A DNA stretch of 60,341 nucleotides from Microvirga sp. (GTDB taxonomy: Bacteria > Pseudomonadota > Alphaproteobacteria > Rhizobiales > Beijerinckiaceae), in NCBI GenBank assembly GCA_022241475.1, contig JAKOMT010000001.1, positions 1 to 60,341 on the forward strand. The letters are read 5' to 3'. The position numbers and the translations under genes were made by a program. Every line of letters starts with the position of its first letter. Position 1 is the stretch's first letter. The notes below the pieces were generated by a model. The model saw only the letters and a list, made by a program, of their open reading frames with translations, did not search any database and was not told where the DNA came from. This document shows positions 57,436 through 60,341 of the stretch, piece by piece.

Positions 57436-57998
57436 GTGCTCTTCTCTTCGGTCCTGACGGGATCGGGCTGAACGTCCGGCGCGCCGGTCCCGGTCGGGAT
57501 CGTCGCCGGCTTGGGCGTCTGGCGGACGGGATCGGCGGTCGGGGCGGATATCTCCGGCGGGGACGTCGCAGGCGCTACGCCCGGCGCGGGGCTGGTCGGC
57601 CCGGGGTTGTCGGGCGCCGGGCTATCGGTCTTGGCGGTGGCGGCGTCCGAGGACGCAGCCGCGCCGGGCGCCGACGGTTTGGGGGCGCCCGGTTTGAAGG
57701 CGGCGGGCTTCTTGGCGGGGCCGTCGATGGCGCCCTTGACCTCGTCCCGGATCATGCGGGCGGGGTTCGATACGTTCGAGGCCGTCCGGCTGAAGCCTTC
57801 GACGTCGCGGCGGACCTGATCGAGATCGGCCTCGCGAAGCGCCTCGTTGAACTGGCTCTGGAAATCGCCGGCCATGCGCCGCGCCTTCCCGATCACCCGC
57901 CCGAGCGTGCGAAGCGCGCCGGGCAGCTCCTTGGGCCCGATGACGATCAGCGCGACCGCGCCGATCATCAACATCTCGCCCCAGCTCAGGTTGAACAT
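57432..57998 (-). CDS. tatB: Sec-independent protein translocase TatB
   Basis: A 188-aa TatB. The N-terminal helix and hinge (MFNLSWGEMLMIGAVALIVIGPKELPGALRTLGR, residues 1-34, given here in part) are followed by an amphipathic helix and a long Pro/Ala/Thr-rich tail (about 95-188), which is typical of alphaproteobacteria. It acts with TatC in the receptor complex. The start is ATG at 57998, 43 nt after tatA. Confidence 0.95.
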   Translation of the reverse strand: MFNLSWGEMLMIGAVALIVIGPKELPGALRTLGRVIGKARRMAGDFQSQFNEALREADLDQVRRDVEGFSRTASNVSNPARMIRDEVKGAIDGPAKKPAAFKPGAPKPSAPGAAASSDAATAKTDSPAPDNPGPTSPAPGVAPATSPPEISAPTADPVRQTPKPATIPTGTGAPDVQPDPVRTEEKST

Positions 57999-58041
57999 GG
58001 CCAGCCGTCCTCAGCGCCCTGCGGAATATACAAGGGCCGCC

Positions 58042-58287
58042 TCAGCTCGCCTTCTTGTGCACGGAGGCGTCCTTGGCCTCCATCGTCGCGGCGGCCTGAT
58101 GCTCGATCGCCTTGGGCGGAAGCTTCTCTTCTTCGGCCTTGGCGGCGATCTCTTCGTCGGACATGCCCTTCTTGAAGGCTTTGATGCCCTTGGCGACGTC
58201 GCCCATCATCTCGGAGATCTTGCCGCGGCCGAACAGAAGCACGACGAGCAAGCCGACGACGACGATTTGCCAGATACTCGGGCTCAT
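58042..58287 (-). CDS. tatA: Sec-independent protein translocase TatA
   Basis: An 81-aa TatA: a short N terminus, one transmembrane helix (about residues 5-21), the [23 protein letters not shown] amphipathic helix (about 23-45; part shown) and a charged tail. It forms the translocation pore. I used the ATG at 58287, where homology begins; 15 more in-frame codons upstream have none. It is the first gene of tatA-tatB-tatC-serS-surE. Confidence 0.93.
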   Translation of the reverse strand: MSPSIWQIVVVGLLVVLLFGRGKISEMMGDVAKGIKAFKKGMSDEEIAAKAEEEKLPPKAIEHQAAATMEAKDASVHKKAS

Positions 58288-58545
58288 GAGGAACCTCCCA
58301 AAGCGCCGACCGAGCGGCGCGTCTCGAACCAATGGCTCGCAACCTATGTGCGCTCCGCGGCGAAAACAAGGATTTCATCGCGGCGCGTCGATCATCGACA
58401 GACTACACGCCGACCGCGCCGTTGCGAAGGCGGCCATGCGCCACGGGCGTCGCGCGCACCGGGGAAGCGCTCGCGTCGGAGCGGCGCTTGAATCGCGCCC
58501 GCGCCTGCGCTCACATAGGCGGTCGCCTCCAGCCCGGACGAATCC
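58288..58545. other. Divergent tatA/puuD intergenic region
   Basis: About 258 nt between divergent genes. It must hold both promoters. No clear palindrome, hairpin or small gene is seen. Confidence 0.4.
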
Positions 58546-59796
58546 ATGATCGATCCCGCCCTCACCGAATGGACCAGCCAGCTCCTGCGCTGGCTGCACG
58601 TCATCACCGCGATCGCGTGGATCGGCTCGTCCTTCTACTTCATCATGCTCGATCTGAGTTTGAAGAAGCGCGAGGCGATGCCGCCCGGCGTCGGCGGCGA
58701 GGCCTGGCAGGTCCATGGCGGCGGTTTCTACCACATGCGCAAGTATATGGTGGCGCCGGCGGAATTGCCGACGCAGCTCACCTGGTTCAAGTGGGAGAGC
58801 TACGCCACCTGGATTTCGGGCTTCTTCCTGCTCGTCTGGGTCTATTACGTGCAGGCCGAGCTCTACACAGTCGACCCCTCCGTCACGGCGCTCGCGCCGT
58901 GGCAGGCGGCGGCGATCGGGATCGGCGCGCTCGTCGGCGGCTGGTTCATCTATGACGGCCTGTGCAAGTCGCCGCTGGGGCGCAACGACCTCGCGCTGGG
59001 CCTCGTGCTGTTCGGGCTGATCCTGCTCGCGGCGTGGTTCTTTTTCCAGGTGTTCTCGCCGCGCGCGGCGTATCTCCACACCGGCGCGTTGATCGGGACC
59101 TGGATGTCGGGATCGGTTTTTCGCGTCATCATCCCCAACCAGAAGATCGTGGTGGCTGATCTCATCGCCGGGCGCACGCCCGATCCGGCGCTCGGCAAGC
59201 AGGCCAAGCAGCGCTCGCTGCACAACAACTACCTCACCCTCCCCGTCATTTTCCTGATGCTCTCCAACCACTATCCGCTGGCGTGGTCGGGAGATTACGC
59301 GATCGCGATCATCGCGCTCGTGCTGCTCACCGGAGCCTCGATCCGGCACTTCTTCAACACGCATCACGCCCATGGCGAAGTGTCCGCCGGGACCATGGTC
59401 TGGACATGGGGCGCCGCCGCCGCCTGCATGGCTCTCGCGGTCTGGCTGTCGATCGCGGGCAAGCCGAGCCTCGACGACGTGAATTTCGACGCCGGAATGG
59501 CTCCCGCCGAGCTGCGCACGCCGCTCTTCGAGGAGGCGACGCTGACGCTGCAGGGGCGCTGCGTCATGTGTCACGCGAGCGAACCGTTCTGGCCGGGCAT
59601 CGCCTCAGCGCCCAAGGGCGTGAAGATGGAGACGGAGACCGACATCCTGCGCCACGCCTCGCAGATCCGCGTGCACAGCGTCGACACGCGCTCTATGCCC
59701 CCCAACAACATCACAGAGATGACGCTCGCCGAGCGTCGGCTCGTCGCCGAATGGCTCGCCGAATACGAGGCCGTCCGGCGCGGGCGCGGCGGTTGA
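58546..59796 (+). CDS. puuD: Urate hydroxylase PuuD (membrane urate oxidase with cytochrome c domain)
   Basis: A 416-aa protein of the PuuD family, a non-cofactor, membrane urate oxidase. The N-terminal part has about eight helices (about residues 15-310) and begins LLRWLHVITAIAWIGSSFYFIML. The C-terminal domain is a periplasmic cytochrome c with the haem motif CVMCH (about residues 343-347). It would send electrons from urate to the respiratory chain. It is a stand-alone gene with a GlcG/HbpS gene 106 nt downstream. No other uric-acid pathway gene (allantoicase, uraH) is in the window. Confidence 0.9.
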   Translation: MIDPALTEWTSQLLRWLHVITAIAWIGSSFYFIMLDLSLKKREAMPPGVGGEAWQVHGGGFYHMRKYMVAPAELPTQLTWFKWESYATWISGFFLLVWVYYVQAELYTVDPSVTALAPWQAAAIGIGALVGGWFIYDGLCKSPLGRNDLALGLVLFGLILLAAWFFFQVFSPRAAYLHTGALIGTWMSGSVFRVIIPNQKIVVADLIAGRTPDPALGKQAKQRSLHNNYLTLPVIFLMLSNHYPLAWSGDYAIAIIALVLLTGASIRHFFNTHHAHGEVSAGTMVWTWGAAAACMALAVWLSIAGKPSLDDVNFDAGMAPAELRTPLFEEATLTLQGRCVMCHASEPFWPGIASAPKGVKMETETDILRHASQIRVHSVDTRSMPPNNITEMTLAERRLVAEWLAEYEAVRRGRGG

Positions 59797-59902
59797 GCCG
59801 GTCTTCTCCCTCGTCGAAAAGCACTTTCGCCCGACGCGCGCGACCAATCGCCGCGCGAGCGGCTATGATCGCCCCGCATCGTTCCAACGAGGAGAAGACA
59901 CA

Positions 59903-60337
59903 ATGCCCGAATTGAAGTCCCGCCAGTCGCAGCGCATCGTCGCCGCCACGCTCAAGGCCGCCCGCGACGCCTCCCTCAAGCCCGTCGCCGTGGCGGTCTA
60001 CGATACGCGCGGCGCGCTCGTCGCCTTTCAGGCTGAAGACGGAACGAGCCTGAAGCGCGGCGAGATCGCCATGGGCAAGGCCTTCGGGGCGATCGCGATG
60101 GGCGTCACCTCGCGGGTTCTGGGCGCGATGGCGGTCGAGCGCCCGCACTTCATCGCGGCGACGACCCACGCCGTCGGCGGCTCGCTGATCCCGGCGCCGG
60201 GCGGCGTGTTCGTCAGGGACAAGAAGGGCGCGTTGCTGGGCGCCGTCGGCGTTTCGGGCGACACCTCGGACAACGACGAGATCGCCGCCTGCGCGGGGAT
60301 CGAAGCGACGGGCCTCGTCGCCGACACGGGGGCCTGA
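59903..60337 (+). CDS. GlcG/HbpS-family protein
   Basis: A 144-aa small alpha/beta protein of the GlcG/HbpS (DUF336) family, which binds haem in Streptomyces HbpS and is of unknown function in most bacteria. Marks are VAVYDTRGALVAFQAEDG (about residues 30-47) and GGVFVRDKKGALLGAVGVSGDTSDNDE (about 101-126; described in part). A GAGGAGAAG site lies 8 nt before the ATG. Its place after puuD, a haem protein, is suggestive but unproven. The window ends 4 nt after its stop. Confidence 0.88.
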   Translation: MPELKSRQSQRIVAATLKAARDASLKPVAVAVYDTRGALVAFQAEDGTSLKRGEIAMGKAFGAIAMGVTSRVLGAMAVERPHFIAATTHAVGGSLIPAPGGVFVRDKKGALLGAVGVSGDTSDNDEIAACAGIEATGLVADTGA

Positions 60338-60341
60338 CAGG

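Overview
The window is about 60 kb of GC-rich, gene-dense chromosome from an alphaproteobacterium, most likely of the order Hyphomicrobiales (Rhizobiales). This rests on gene content: a MotE-type flagellar protein beside a DUF6468 protein, a CtrA-like box and a sigma-54-type promoter between divergent flagellar operons, a MucR/Ros regulator, DUF2336, ETF:ubiquinone oxidoreductase, and the order tatA-tatB-tatC-serS-surE. The genus cannot be told. I saw no rRNA, tRNA, insertion sequence, prophage or CRISPR array. Codon use looks uniform, so most of this is core chromosome with a few catabolic inserts.

Layout. 1-579: 5' part of a beta-keto acid cleavage enzyme gene. 777-7514: two divergent flagellar operons, fliL-fliM-DUF6468-motE on the minus strand and flgF-flgG-flgA-flgH on the plus strand. 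7656-11968: a branched-chain amino acid operon, ilvB-dehydratase-GST-ilvN, preceded by a leader peptide and an attenuator-like terminator. 12090-14123: dapD-dapE. 14181-15627: an ArsR regulator and a frameshifted ArsP/YraQ-type permease with two related operator-like sites. 15747-19160: a TPP riboswitch, thiM-thiE-thiD, and a translationally coupled TRAP solute receptor. 19670-24372: tyrosine/homogentisate catabolism (fumarylacetoacetase, TakP-like receptor, MarR regulator, maleylacetoacetate isomerase, HPPD). 24429-25687: a small GT-A-like protein and an L,D-transpeptidase.

25811-34381 is the most distinctive block. It is a one-directional operon of an IclR regulator, a two-subunit TPP dehydrogenase (E1 alpha/beta), a complete TRAP transporter, an acetolactate-synthase-like TPP enzyme and a protein made of two copies of an unrecognised domain. 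It looks like an uncharacterised uptake and catabolic pathway.

34428-42041: KGG stress protein, oligopeptidase B, msrB, mucR, a Nudix hydrolase overlapping tail to tail with a Pit phosphate transporter, and gatA/gatC. 42134-47942: metH-metF and an ArsR-methyltransferase fusion regulator with a perfect 20-bp palindrome at its promoter, a methionine-cycle operon with its own likely SAH-responsive regulator. 48004-60337: moaB, a DUF2336 protein, ispE, a TPR protein, ETF-QO, surE-serS-tatCBA, and puuD with a GlcG/HbpS-type protein.
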